Assembly: GCF_018130385.1 (NCBI RefSeq)
Contig: NZ_JAFCLU010000002.1
Span: 186,001 to 250,000, forward strand
Length of the DNA stretch: 64,000 nt
Direction of reading: 5' to 3'
Source: Bradyrhizobium sp. AUGA SZCCT0283
GTDB taxonomy: Bacteria; Pseudomonadota; Alphaproteobacteria; Rhizobiales; Xanthobacteraceae
Positions 1-10,373 of this stretch are shown piece after piece (the stretch's first letter is position 1; each line of letters starts with the position of its first letter). Made by a program: the position numbers and the translations under genes. The notes under the pieces were generated by a model. The model worked only from the letters and a program-made list of their open reading frames with translations. It was not told the origin of the DNA and ran no database searches.

Positions 1-13
1 CGCAAGGTGAATT

Positions 14-151
14 GAAGCTCTATAGCATTTTCGAGCGAAGCATGCCCTCGGATTTGATCCGGGGGTGGGTACCGGTTCGCGTGAAGAAAACCCGTCAAAG
101 CAGGAATCTAGAGCTTCGGTTCTGATTCAATCAGAACCGATAATGCTCTAG
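14..151. repeat. Dispersed palindromic repeat of Bradyrhizobium type
   Basis: The left part reads TCTATAGCATTTTCGAGCG and the right end reads ATAATGCTCTAG, so the ends are roughly inverted. Near the right end lies a perfect inverted repeat with 11-bp arms (CGGTTCTGATT / AATCAGAACCG) at 117-139. This resembles a noncoding repeat I recognise from Bradyrhizobium intergenic regions. Its last bases supply the stop codon of the neighbouring 62-aa gene. The outer limits are approximate. Confidence 0.6.
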
Positions 152-336
152 TCGGCTGGTCTGTGACGGTTGCGGGCGTTCACGCCGCTTTCTTCCTTCA
201 ACGTCCGTTTGACCCGCGCTTCGGCGAACCGGTCGAGCATCTGGACGATGACGCCGCGCTGTTTCTTGTTGGCGACCGGCGAGACCGGGCCGCGGTCGGC
301 CGGCGGCGAAATCTTCTCAAACGTGAAAGCAGGCAT
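148..336 (-). CDS. Small basic protein of unknown function, 62 aa
   Basis: A short gene starting at an ATG preceded by AGAGGGG with good spacing. The product begins MPAFTFEKISPPADRGP and has a central stretch predicted helical and rich in Arg/Lys (around residues 24-50, VANKKQRG to RVKRTLKEES). No signal peptide, membrane segment or cysteine is seen, so it is probably cytosolic and could bind nucleic acid or a partner, but no function is known to me. It is divergent from the aminopeptidase gene across about 190 bp. Its TAG stop falls in the end of the adjoining repeat, so the natural C-terminus may have been replaced. Confidence 0.65.
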   Translation of the reverse strand: MPAFTFEKISPPADRGPVSPVANKKQRGVIVQMLDRFAEARVKRTLKEESGVNARNRHRPAD

Positions 337-525
337 GGTGTATCCCCTCTTCGTTGAGTTGAAACACTCCCGGAGCCTCCCGGACATCTTGAGCTGAACA
401 GCCTGCACCGCAAAACCGTTCATCCGACTGACGCGGACGGATATAGTGAAGCACGGATTATGCCAAATTGTGGCCAGCTCCGCCGCATTGCGGACCGCTC
501 CACCGAACTCTAAAGTGCCCCGGCG

Positions 526-2361
526 ATGTTCGAAGCTCATTTCCAGACATTCGAAGAACCCGAGAGCGGCGTCGCGCTGACCGCGCGGCTGGGCATCTTC
601 CGCGAGGAGCTGGCGCGCCGGAAGCTGACCGGATTCGTGATTCCCCGCGCCGATCAGCAGCAAAACGAGTATGTCGCGGCCTCCGAAGAGCGGCTGGCCT
701 GGCTGACCGGCTTCACCGGTTCGGCCGGCATGGCGATCGTCCTGACGCGCGAGGCCGCCGTTTTCGTCGATGGCCGCTATACGCTGCAGGCCGCCAAGCA
801 GGTCGACCGCAAGGCCTGGCATATCGAGCCGCTGGCCGATCCGCCGCCGGAACACTGGCTGGCCAAGCACCTTGCGGCCGGCGACCGCCTCGGTTTTGAC
901 CCGTGGCTGCACACTTCTGCGGCAGCCGAGCGCCTGGCCGCCGCCTGCACCAAGGCCGGCGCGGAGCTGATCGCGGTCGAGAGCAACCCGCTGGATTCGG
1001 TGTGGACCGAGCGCCCGGCCCCGCCGCTCGGCCCCGTTTCCGTTCATGGCGTGCAGTTTTCCGGCGAGATCGAGGCCGAAAAACTCAAGCGGATCCGGCT
1101 CGAGATGAGCAAGCTCGGCGTCGAAGCGCTGGTGCTGTCGGACAGCCACGCGGTGGCCTGGACCTTCAACGTGCGCGGCGCCGACGTCTCCCACACGCCG
1201 CTGCCTTTGTCCTATGCGCTGGTGCCGAAGGACGGCCGCCCTACCGTCTTCATCGACCACCGCAAGCTGTCCAACCTGACGCGCGACCATCTCGAACAAT
1301 CCGCCGACGTCAGGGAGCCCGACGCGCTGGTGCCTGATCTGACCGAGCTCGCGCGCAGCGGCGCCGCGATCGCCCTCGACAGCGCCACCGCCGCGGATGC
1401 GCTCAGCCGCCTGATTGCAGGCGCCGGGGGAAAACCGGTGCGCGGCAACGATCCGGTGAGCCTGTTGAAGGCGGTGAAGAACATCACCGAGATTGAGGGC
1501 ACGCGAACCGCGCACCAGCGCGACGCGGTGGCGCTGACACGCTTCCTCGCCTGGATCGACCGCGAGGCGCCCTCCGGCGCCCTGACGGAGATCGACACCG
1601 TCGAGGCGCTGGAAACTTTTCGGCGCCAGACCTGCGCGCTGAAGGATGTTTCGTTTCCGACCATCGCCGGGACCGGCCCGAACGGCGCGATCGTGCATTA
1701 CCGCGTCACCCGCAGGAGCAACCGGCGGATTTCGACCGGCGATCTCCTGCTGATCGATTCCGGGGCACAATACGAGGACGGCACCACCGACGTCACCCGC
1801 ACGATCGCGATCGGCACGCCCACCGACGAAATGCGCGACCGCTTCACCCGCGTGCTGCGCGGGCACATCGCGATTGCGCGCGCGATCTTTCCCGACGGCA
1901 CCACCGGCGCGCAGCTCGACTCCTTTGCCCGGCAATTCCTGTGGCAGGCCGGCCTCGATTTCGAGCACGGCACCGGCCATGGCGTCGGCAGCTATCTGTC
2001 CGTGCATGAGGGCCCGGCGCGGATATCAAAACTCGGCACCACGCCGCTGAAGCGCGGCATGATCCTTTCCAACGAGCCCGGCTATTACAAGACCGACGCC
2101 TACGGCATCCGGATCGAGAACCTCGAACTCGTCATCGGCGCCGACGTCGCCGGCGCCGAGAAGCCGGTGAACGCCTTCGAGACGCTGACGCTGGCGCCGA
2201 TCGACCGCCGCCTGATCGACGTCAACATGCTGAGCGCGACCGAGCTGAAATGGCTGAACGATTACCACGAGCGCGTCAACCGCGCGGTGCGCCCGCATCT
2301 CGACGACAACGCCACGAAACTGTGGCTGGATGAGGCGACGGCAGCGATGCTGCCGCTTTGA
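526..2361 (+). CDS. Aminopeptidase P family protein (Xaa-Pro aminopeptidase, M24B)
   Basis: A 611-aa cytosolic metallopeptidase expected to remove an N-terminal residue that precedes proline. The length fits the long three-domain form: two creatinase-like N-terminal domains (about residues 15-310) and a pita-bread catalytic domain (about 320-550). Dinuclear metal ligands are visible in order: Asp in LLLIDSGAQY, Asp in TTDVTRT, His in FEHGTGHGVG, Glu in SNEPGYY and Glu in RIENLEL. No signal peptide. It stands alone, divergent from the 62-aa gene and upstream of an MFS gene on the same strand. The ATG at 526 lacks a strong Shine-Dalgarno, but the N-terminus matches the family. Confidence 0.92.
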   Translation: MFEAHFQTFEEPESGVALTARLGIFREELARRKLTGFVIPRADQQQNEYVAASEERLAWLTGFTGSAGMAIVLTREAAVFVDGRYTLQAAKQVDRKAWHIEPLADPPPEHWLAKHLAAGDRLGFDPWLHTSAAAERLAAACTKAGAELIAVESNPLDSVWTERPAPPLGPVSVHGVQFSGEIEAEKLKRIRLEMSKLGVEALVLSDSHAVAWTFNVRGADVSHTPLPLSYALVPKDGRPTVFIDHRKLSNLTRDHLEQSADVREPDALVPDLTELARSGAAIALDSATAADALSRLIAGAGGKPVRGNDPVSLLKAVKNITEIEGTRTAHQRDAVALTRFLAWIDREAPSGALTEIDTVEALETFRRQTCALKDVSFPTIAGTGPNGAIVHYRVTRRSNRRISTGDLLLIDSGAQYEDGTTDVTRTIAIGTPTDEMRDRFTRVLRGHIAIARAIFPDGTTGAQLDSFARQFLWQAGLDFEHGTGHGVGSYLSVHEGPARISKLGTTPLKRGMILSNEPGYYKTDAYGIRIENLELVIGADVAGAEKPVNAFETLTLAPIDRRLIDVNMLSATELKWLNDYHERVNRAVRPHLDDNATKLWLDEATAAMLPL

Positions 2362-2376
2362 TCGTTTATTAAATCC

Positions 2377-2420
2377 GTAGGAGGGGTGGAGGATCCGGTA
2401 CGCCGTGGCCCGCCTCCTAC
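2377..2420. repeat. GTAGG-headed inverted repeat (REP-like)
   Basis: Starts GTAGGAGGGG and ends CGCCTCCTAC, so the tips are inverted copies of each other. A GTAG head is typical of REP hairpins recognised by RAYT transposases. Longer elements with the same head occur at 20862-20967 and 22444-22560, and a related pair flanks the RAYT gene at 54541. Confidence 0.5.
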
Positions 2421-2441
2421 AGCGATACGGCGCGGGCGCCG

Positions 2442-2480
2442 GACACAAAATCGCGAAAACAACCCCATGCAAAGTAGAAT
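2442..2480. repeat. 39-bp exact dispersed repeat, copy 1
   Basis: A 39-bp stretch beginning GACACAAAATCGCGAAAACA and ending CAAAGTAGAAT is present base for base at 35113-35151. Both copies are intergenic and in the same orientation. Flanking bases differ, so the repeat is short and sharply bounded. It contains no coding sequence that I can support. Confidence 0.8.
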
Positions 2481-2598
2481 CCAACGGCCCAGCCTCGTTC
2501 TCGCCTCCCCAATTCAGCATGGCCGCATGCTGAAACGGCCGTTTTCGTTCTGACCCGCCCCGCTACAGTCCGATTCAACCAACAGAGGATCGGACTGA

Positions 2599-3882
2599 AT
2601 GCACGGCGTCGTGGGCAAGCCGCCCGGCGCGGCGGCAGGCAATAACGCCGTTGCGACCTCGAAAATCATGCTGCTGATGCTGGTCGCGATGACCGGCGTC
2701 GCGCCGATCTCGCTCTACATGCTGGTGCCGGCGCTGCCCGTACTGGCGACGACGTTCGGCGGAGACATCTCGGTCGCGCAGATGACGGTGTCGCTCTACA
2801 TGGTCGGCATCGCCTGCTCGCAGCTCGTCATGGGGCCGCTGTCGGACAGGTTCGGCCGCCGGCCGGTGCTGCTCGCCGGCCTGGCCCTGATGGTGGCGGC
2901 CAGCATCGGCTGCTCGCTGGCGCAGACGCTGCCGCAGCTGATCGCCGCGCGATTCCTGCAGGCGCTGGGCGGCGCCACCGGCATGGTGGTGAGCCGCGCC
3001 ATCATCCGCGACCTCTACAGCCGCGACCGCATCAGTTCCATGATCAGCCTCGTCATCGGGGTCATGATGGTGGCGCAGATGTTGAGCGCGCTCGCCGGCG
3101 GCCTCCTGGAGACCGCGTTTGGCTGGCGCGCGATCTTCTATTTCATCACCGCGGCCTCGCTCAGTGTCGCCGTGCTGATATCAGTTGCGCTGCCCGAGAC
3201 GCGTCGCGACCGCGGCGTGAACGGCAGCTTCCGCGGCGATGTCGGCAAGCTGATCCGCGACCGCGCCTTTCTCGGCTATGTGCTGTGCCAGGTGCTGGCT
3301 TCCCAGATCATCTTCACCTTTGCCGGCGGCGGGCCTTACATCGTGGTGACGCAGATGGGCCGCACCACCGCCGAATATGGCGCCTGGTTTGCGACCACCG
3401 GCTTTGCCTATCTGGTCGGCAACCTGTTCTGCGTCCGCTTCGCGCCGCGCCATTCGCTGGAGAAACTGATCTGGTTCGGGCTGGCGCTGCAGTTTGGCGG
3501 CGCGCTGCTGAACCTGACCTTCAGCATCGTCGGGACCAACCAGGCGCCGCTCTGGCTGTTCGGCACCCAGATGATCGTCATGATCGCCAACGCCTTCGTG
3601 ATGAACAACGCCGCGGCCGGCGCCATCAGCGTGCGGCCGGAGGCCGCCGGCACCGCCGCGGGCGCGATGGGCTTTCTGCAGCAGGGTATCGGCGCGCTGG
3701 TCTCGCAATTCGGCGCCTATCTCGGCGGCCATTCCACCACCACGCTGCCGCTGACGGCCGCGATCTTCGCGCTGTCGATCGCCTGCGCGTCGGCGATGTT
3801 CTTCCTCGTGCCGCGGCCAACGCTCGTGGTCAGCGAGGAGTTGATCAAGAAGGCGGAGGAGGAAGAGTCGGGGATGTTGTGA
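2599..3882 (+). CDS. Bcr/CflA-type multidrug efflux MFS transporter
   Basis: A 427-aa inner-membrane protein with about 12 hydrophobic segments, the usual size for proton-driven DHA1 drug efflux pumps. The loop between TM2 and TM3 carries the MFS motif GPLSDRFGRRPVLL (about residues 78-91). TM5 has RAIIRDLYSR, characteristic of the Bcr/CflA branch. A GAGGATCGG sequence precedes the ATG. The N-terminal 20 residues are non-membranous, so a later start at the methionine near residue 24 is possible. Substrate cannot be told from sequence. It converges with ligA. Confidence 0.88.
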   Translation: MHGVVGKPPGAAAGNNAVATSKIMLLMLVAMTGVAPISLYMLVPALPVLATTFGGDISVAQMTVSLYMVGIACSQLVMGPLSDRFGRRPVLLAGLALMVAASIGCSLAQTLPQLIAARFLQALGGATGMVVSRAIIRDLYSRDRISSMISLVIGVMMVAQMLSALAGGLLETAFGWRAIFYFITAASLSVAVLISVALPETRRDRGVNGSFRGDVGKLIRDRAFLGYVLCQVLASQIIFTFAGGGPYIVVTQMGRTTAEYGAWFATTGFAYLVGNLFCVRFAPRHSLEKLIWFGLALQFGGALLNLTFSIVGTNQAPLWLFGTQMIVMIANAFVMNNAAAGAISVRPEAAGTAAGAMGFLQQGIGALVSQFGAYLGGHSTTTLPLTAAIFALSIACASAMFFLVPRPTLVVSEELIKKAEEEESGML

Positions 3883-3889
3883 GGTTATG

Positions 3890-3907
3890 GGCGGCGTCAG
3901 CGCCGCC
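3890..3907. terminator. Hairpin between convergent MFS and ligA genes
   Basis: Perfect 7-bp stem GGCGGCG / CGCCGCC with a 4-nt loop just after the MFS stop. There is no T-run on either strand, so it is only a possible terminator. A second imperfect hairpin (GTCATTGTCCGC / GCGGGCGATGAC) follows at 3920-3946 and resembles the ends of the repeat at 18226-18324. Confidence 0.4.
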
Positions 3908-3969
3908 TCACTTTCCGCTGTCATTGTCCGCGAAAGCGGGCGATGACAACAGAGCGCGTAGCGCGCTCC

Positions 3970-6129
<2,160 letters not shown>

Positions 6130-7803
6130 CTACGCCGTCGCCGCACGCAGCAGCCGTTCCGCCGCCGCCCGCGCCTCCGCGGTGATCTCCGCACCCGCCA
6201 GCATGCGGGCGATTTCCTCGCGGCGGTGGTCGGCGGCGAGCGCGTTGACGCGGGTGGCGACGCGCTTGCCCTTGTCCAGCGCGTCCTTGGAAATCAGCAG
6301 ATGCTGGTTCGCCCTTGCGGCGACCTGCGGCGCATGCGTCACCGCCATGACCTGGACCTGGGTGGCCAGCCGCGATAGCCGTGCGCCGATCGCATCCGCC
6401 ACCGCGCCGCCGACGCCGGTATCGATTTCGTCGAACACCAGCGTGGGCGCCGAACCGCGGTCCGACAGCACCACCTTGAGCGCCAGCAGGAAGCGCGACA
6501 GTTCGCCGCCGGAGGCAACCTTCATCAGCGGGCCAGCCTTGGTGCCTGGATTGGTCTGCACCCAGAACTCGACGCGGTCGATGCCCTGCGGCCCCGGCGA
6601 CTTCGCGTCGGTTTCGACCTGCGTCATGAATTTTGCGCGCTCGAGTTTTAGCGGCGCGAGTTCGGCGTTGACGGCCTTGTTGAGCTTCTCGGCGGATTTG
6701 GTCCGAGCCGCGGAAAGCTTCTCGGCAGCCGCGCCGTAGCGTTTGTCGGCTTCATCAGCTGCCGCTTCCAGCTTCTTCAACTGATCCGCGCCGGCATCGA
6801 TCAGCGCCACGTCGGAGACGAATTTGGCGGCGAGCGCCGCCAGCCCGTCGACCGGTGTCGAATATTTGCGCGAGGCGGCGCGCAGCGCAAACAGCCGCTC
6901 CTCGATGCGCTCCAGCTCGGCGGGGTCGAAATCGGCCGCGACCAGCGCTGCGCTGAGATGCTGGTCGGCCTCTTCCAGCGCGTTGATCGCGATATCGATC
7001 GCCTTCACCGCCGGCTCGACCAGCGCCGGCGAATTGGCGGCGCGGCGTTCGAGGCGGCGTACGGCGGCGGCCAGCGCCGGCACCGGCGAATGGGGGCCGC
7101 CGACCGCTTCCTGCGCCTCACGCAGGTCGCTTGCGATCTTCTCGCCCTGCATCATGGTGGTGCGGCGTTCGGCAAGCGCCGTCTCCTCGCCGTCTTTCGG
7201 CTTCAGCGCTTTGAGTTCGTCGGCGGCGTGGCGCAGATAGTCCGCCTCGCGCGCGGCGCGTTCCATGCTGGCGCGATGCGCGTCGAGCGCCGTGTTGGCG
7301 GTGCGCCGCGCCTCCCACAGCGTCTCCAGCGCCGCGACCTCTTTCTCCAGCCCGGCAAAGGCGTCGAGCAACTGCCGGTGCGTCGAGGCATCGACCAGCG
7401 CGCGCTCGTCATGCTGGCCATGGATCTCGACCAGAACAGCGCCGACCGCTTTCAGGGTCTGCACGCTGATCGACTGGTCGTTGATGAAGGCGCGGGTGCG
7501 GCCGTCGGCAAGCTGCACGCGGCGAAGAATCATTTCGCCGGTATCGTCGAGGCCGTTCTCGGAAAGGATCTTTGTGGCCGGATGGCCCTTGGGGATGTCG
7601 AAAGTGGCCGTCACCTGGCCCTGCTCCGCGCCATGGCGAACCAGGCCCGCATCGCCGCGGCCGCCGAGCGCCAGCGCGAAGGCATCGAGCAGTATGGATT
7701 TGCCCGCGCCGGTCTCGCCGGTCAGCACCGCGAGGCCACGGGAGAATTCGATATCGAGCCGTTCGATCAGGACGATGTCACGGATCGACAGACGCGCCAG
7801 CAT
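6130..7803 (-). CDS. recN: DNA repair protein RecN
   Basis: A 557-aa SMC-like ATPase used in double-strand break repair. Walker A is GETGAGKS at residues 29-36. Signature ([14 protein letters not shown]) and Walker B ([14 protein letters not shown]) lie in the last third, separated from the N-terminal half by a long Ala/Glu-rich coiled coil. The start [20 protein letters not shown] matches the family. It follows bamD after 13 nt and precedes ligA by 12 nt, suggesting a bamD-recN-ligA transcription unit. No LexA box was identified. Confidence 0.96.
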   Translation of the reverse strand: MLARLSIRDIVLIERLDIEFSRGLAVLTGETGAGKSILLDAFALALGGRGDAGLVRHGAEQGQVTATFDIPKGHPATKILSENGLDDTGEMILRRVQLADGRTRAFINDQSISVQTLKAVGAVLVEIHGQHDERALVDASTHRQLLDAFAGLEKEVAALETLWEARRTANTALDAHRASMERAAREADYLRHAADELKALKPKDGEETALAERRTTMMQGEKIASDLREAQEAVGGPHSPVPALAAAVRRLERRAANSPALVEPAVKAIDIAINALEEADQHLSAALVAADFDPAELERIEERLFALRAASRKYSTPVDGLAALAAKFVSDVALIDAGADQLKKLEAAADEADKRYGAAAEKLSAARTKSAEKLNKAVNAELAPLKLERAKFMTQVETDAKSPGPQGIDRVEFWVQTNPGTKAGPLMKVASGGELSRFLLALKVVLSDRGSAPTLVFDEIDTGVGGAVADAIGARLSRLATQVQVMAVTHAPQVAARANQHLLISKDALDKGKRVATRVNALAADHRREEIARMLAGAEITAEARAAAERLLRAATA

Positions 7804-7816
7804 GCGAAGTAAATTC

Positions 7817-8725
7817 CTAGCCGAGACCCAATTTCTTGAAGGCCCTGGAAATATATGAACCCTTGTTCTCGCTCGGCTCGAGACCGCCCGACTTTACAAG
7901 ATTATAGGCGTCCTTGTACCAGCGGCTGTCAGGAAAATTGTGCCCAAGTACGGCCGCCGCCGTCTGCGCCTCGCCGACGATGCCGATCGCCATATAGGCC
8001 TCGGTCAGCCGCGCCAGCGCCTCCTCGACATGCCGCGTGGTCTGGTAGCGGGTGACCACGGTCTTGAAGCGGTTGATGGCGGCGGTGTAGTCGCGCTTTT
8101 CCATGTAATAGCGGCCGACGTCCATTTCCTTGCCGGCGAGCTGGTCGCGCGCACCTTCGAGCTTGGCCTTGGCGGAGGTCGAATATTCGGAAGTCGGGTA
8201 TTTGCGAATCACCTCTTCCAGCGCCGCGATCGCCTTTTCGGTGCGGCCCTGGTCGCGGGAGATGTCCGGAATCTGGTCGTAATGCGAAGCCGCGATCAGA
8301 TATTGCGCGTAGGCCGCATCAGGACTGCCGGGATGCAGCGTGACGTAACGGGTGGCGGCGCCAATGCAGCTGTCGTAGTCGCCGGAATTGTAGAAGGAAT
8401 AGGCTGACATCAGCAGCGACTTGCGCGCCCAGTCCGAATAGGGATGCTGGCGGTCGACTTCCTCGAATTTCTTCGAGGCCGCCCTGTTATCCTTGCGCTG
8501 GTTCATCAGGTACAAGCCCTCATTGTAGAGCTTGTCGGCCGGTTCCTCGTTGAAGGTGTCGTCCTTGGCGAGGAACTTGTCCCACAGCGCGCCGGTGCCG
8601 CATCCGCTCAAGGGAATGGCGAGCGCAATCAGGCCCGCCGCCAGCCGCAGCGACCGTCCGGCGCGAGCGAGGCTGGAAGACCTAAGTGATTTGCATGGTT
8701 CGAGCGTCATACGCTGTGCCGACAT
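7817..8725 (-). CDS. bamD: Outer membrane assembly lipoprotein BamD
   Basis: A 302-aa lipoprotein of the BAM complex, which folds beta-barrel proteins into the outer membrane. The N-terminus MSAQRMTLEP is followed by a hydrophobic stretch and the lipobox LSGC (lipidated Cys42). The mature part consists of TPR-like repeats (LYNEGLYLMNQ, ARKSLLMSAYSFYNSGDY, AAINRFKTVVTRYQTT). An ATG at 8710 (MTLEP) would also preserve the lipobox. The open frame runs upstream to 8920, but that extension has no lipoprotein character and was rejected. lpxC lies upstream on the same strand after about 335 bp. Confidence 0.93.
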   Translation of the reverse strand: MSAQRMTLEPCKSLRSSSLARAGRSLRLAAGLIALAIPLSGCGTGALWDKFLAKDDTFNEEPADKLYNEGLYLMNQRKDNRAASKKFEEVDRQHPYSDWARKSLLMSAYSFYNSGDYDSCIGAATRYVTLHPGSPDAAYAQYLIAASHYDQIPDISRDQGRTEKAIAALEEVIRKYPTSEYSTSAKAKLEGARDQLAGKEMDVGRYYMEKRDYTAAINRFKTVVTRYQTTRHVEEALARLTEAYMAIGIVGEAQTAAAVLGHNFPDSRWYKDAYNLVKSGGLEPSENKGSYISRAFKKLGLG

Positions 8726-9061
8726 GGAATCTGTGACCTGACGCCTTTGATGCGGTTGATGACTGAGCCCGCCTGTCCATGAACCGCGGTCATGGACGTC
8801 ATATTCCCCGTGCCCAACAATTCCTGAGCCCCATGCGTTTGGTGCCCAATTCTTCGAGGCCCCGTGGTGCCTTGTCGTGCAACCGCAGGCCTCTGTAGCC
8901 GAAAAATGGTCCTCAACCAACCGAATACGCAGCCAATTCGCCCGGATTAAGGCGGTTGAACGGCATCGTTACCAATTGTGGTTATTACGGAAAACGCGCT
9001 TGTACAGCACGAAAAGGCCGGCCGTTCGCAGCCGAAGTCAGGGCATTTCGCAAAGCGAAAG
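8726..9061. other. lpxC-bamD intergenic region
   Basis: A 336-bp stretch with no gene I can support. It presumably carries a promoter for bamD. The most obvious structure is an inverted repeat with 8-bp arms GTCCATGA / TCATGGAC at 8775-8797, about 50 bp upstream of bamD, which could be an operator or an RNA hairpin in the leader. Confidence 0.4.
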
Positions 9062-10021
9062 TCAGGAAACGTCCGGACCATAGGCCGGGGCGATCAAGCC
9101 GCCCACCATGCCCGCGCCGGCCTCGGCATGGCCGCGGGGACGGCGTGCCGGTTCGGCCTCGACCACCCGCCAGGCGCTGCGGTCGGCCAACAGGGCCGTC
9201 AGCACGGCGTGGTTCAGCTTGTGGCCGCCGCGCATCGAACGGTAGGCGCCGAGCAGCGGCAAACCGGCCAGAGTCAGATCGCCAATCGCGTCCAGTGCCT
9301 TGTGGCGGGCGCATTCATCGCTGAAGCGCAGCCCTTCGGTGTTGAGCAGACGGGCGTCATCGAGCACCACTGTATTCTCAAAAGAGGCGCCTCGCGCAAA
9401 GCCGGCGCTCCAGAGCCGCGCGACATCGTTCATGAAGCCAAAAGTCCGGGCGCGGGAAACCTCGCGGCGGAAACTTTCCGGGCTGACATCGATGGAATAA
9501 TGCTGGCGGCCGATCACGGGATTGGCGAAGTCGATCTCGACCTCGACGCGGAACCCGGCCGCATGCGGGCGCAACTCGCCGAAGCTATCGCCGATCGCGA
9601 TCTGCACCGGCCTCAGCACCTGAATAAAGCGGCGGGAGGCCGACTGGGTGACGATGCCGGCCTGATCGATGGCGGCGACGAAGGCCGCGGCACTGCCGTC
9701 CATGATCGGAACTTCGGGACCGTCGACTTCGATGATCGCGTTGTCGACGCCCATGCCGCGCAAGGCCGCGAGGACATGTTCGGCGGTGGAAACCAGCGGG
9801 CCTTCGCGGTCGCCGAGAACGGTCGCCAGATCGGTGGCGGTTACGGATTCCGCGACTGCGGGAACTTCGCGGTCGGCCTCATCAAGGCCGGTACGGACAA
9901 AAATAAAACCCGCATCCACAGGTGCAGGTCCAAGCGTCAGGCTGACAGGTAAACCGGAGTGAACGCCAACGCCCGTTACGGTGGCTTGCGACCGAAGCGT
10001 GGTTTGCCGGCTGAATTTCAT
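9062..10021 (-). CDS. lpxC: UDP-3-O-acyl-N-acetylglucosamine deacetylase LpxC
   Basis: A 319-aa zinc amidase that performs the committed step of lipid A synthesis. Family motifs are visible: the zinc histidine in STAEHVLAALRGMGVDN (about residue 79) and the C-terminal HKALDAIGDL with the other ligands, followed by YRSMRGGHKLNHAVL containing the catalytic histidine. The start MKFSRQTTLRSQATVTGVGVHSG is typical. It lies downstream of ftsZ, separated by 350 bp containing a strong terminator, so it is probably transcribed from its own promoter. Confidence 0.97.
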   Translation of the reverse strand: MKFSRQTTLRSQATVTGVGVHSGLPVSLTLGPAPVDAGFIFVRTGLDEADREVPAVAESVTATDLATVLGDREGPLVSTAEHVLAALRGMGVDNAIIEVDGPEVPIMDGSAAAFVAAIDQAGIVTQSASRRFIQVLRPVQIAIGDSFGELRPHAAGFRVEVEIDFANPVIGRQHYSIDVSPESFRREVSRARTFGFMNDVARLWSAGFARGASFENTVVLDDARLLNTEGLRFSDECARHKALDAIGDLTLAGLPLLGAYRSMRGGHKLNHAVLTALLADRSAWRVVEAEPARRPRGHAEAGAGMVGGLIAPAYGPDVS

Positions 10022-10316
10022 CGATAACTGCCCACTACCCGACTTAACCTAAAGACAGGAACCGCGCGTGAGCGCCGATTCGCGTTCTAGGCATCCCCAA
10101 GTCACGGCAAACCATAGTCATTGCCCCAAAGCGCGCCAACTCACGCTTCTTTACCGATTGTTACCCTATCTCTGCCGCAATCGCGCCAAGGGTTAACCAA
10201 ATTCCAGCGCGGACGGGCGCGGATTCAGCTGTGATATCTGATCACAGGATGAATAATTAATGATTTAAAATCAGTCGGTTGGCTGGCCACCCGAGGCTCG
10301 GCACCGCCCATAAGCG
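10022..10316. other. ftsZ-lpxC intergenic region, probable lpxC promoter
   Basis: About 295 bp without a gene. It is more AT-rich than its surroundings, including TGATTTAAAATCA, and lies between the ftsZ terminator and lpxC. A promoter for lpxC is expected here, but I cannot assign clear -35 and -10 boxes. Confidence 0.35.
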
Positions 10317-10347
10317 AAGGGCCCCGGCTGTTCCAGCCGGGGCCCTT
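10317..10347 (-). terminator. Strong terminator of the dcw cluster after ftsZ
   Basis: Perfect 14-bp stem AAGGGCCCCGGCTG / CAGCCGGGGCCCTT with a 3-nt loop, 26 nt beyond the ftsZ stop on the minus strand. There is no long U-tract on the minus strand, but stem strength and position make it the likely end of the division-gene transcript. Confidence 0.8.
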
Positions 10348-10373
10348 TGGATCACTTGGATTGTAACAAAACC

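Noticed and set aside
148..2007. Very long minus-strand open frame (619 codons)
   Set aside because: It lies opposite the aminopeptidase gene and its translation is Arg/Gly/Ala-rich with no domain. Only its last 62 codons (148-336) form a real gene with a ribosome site.
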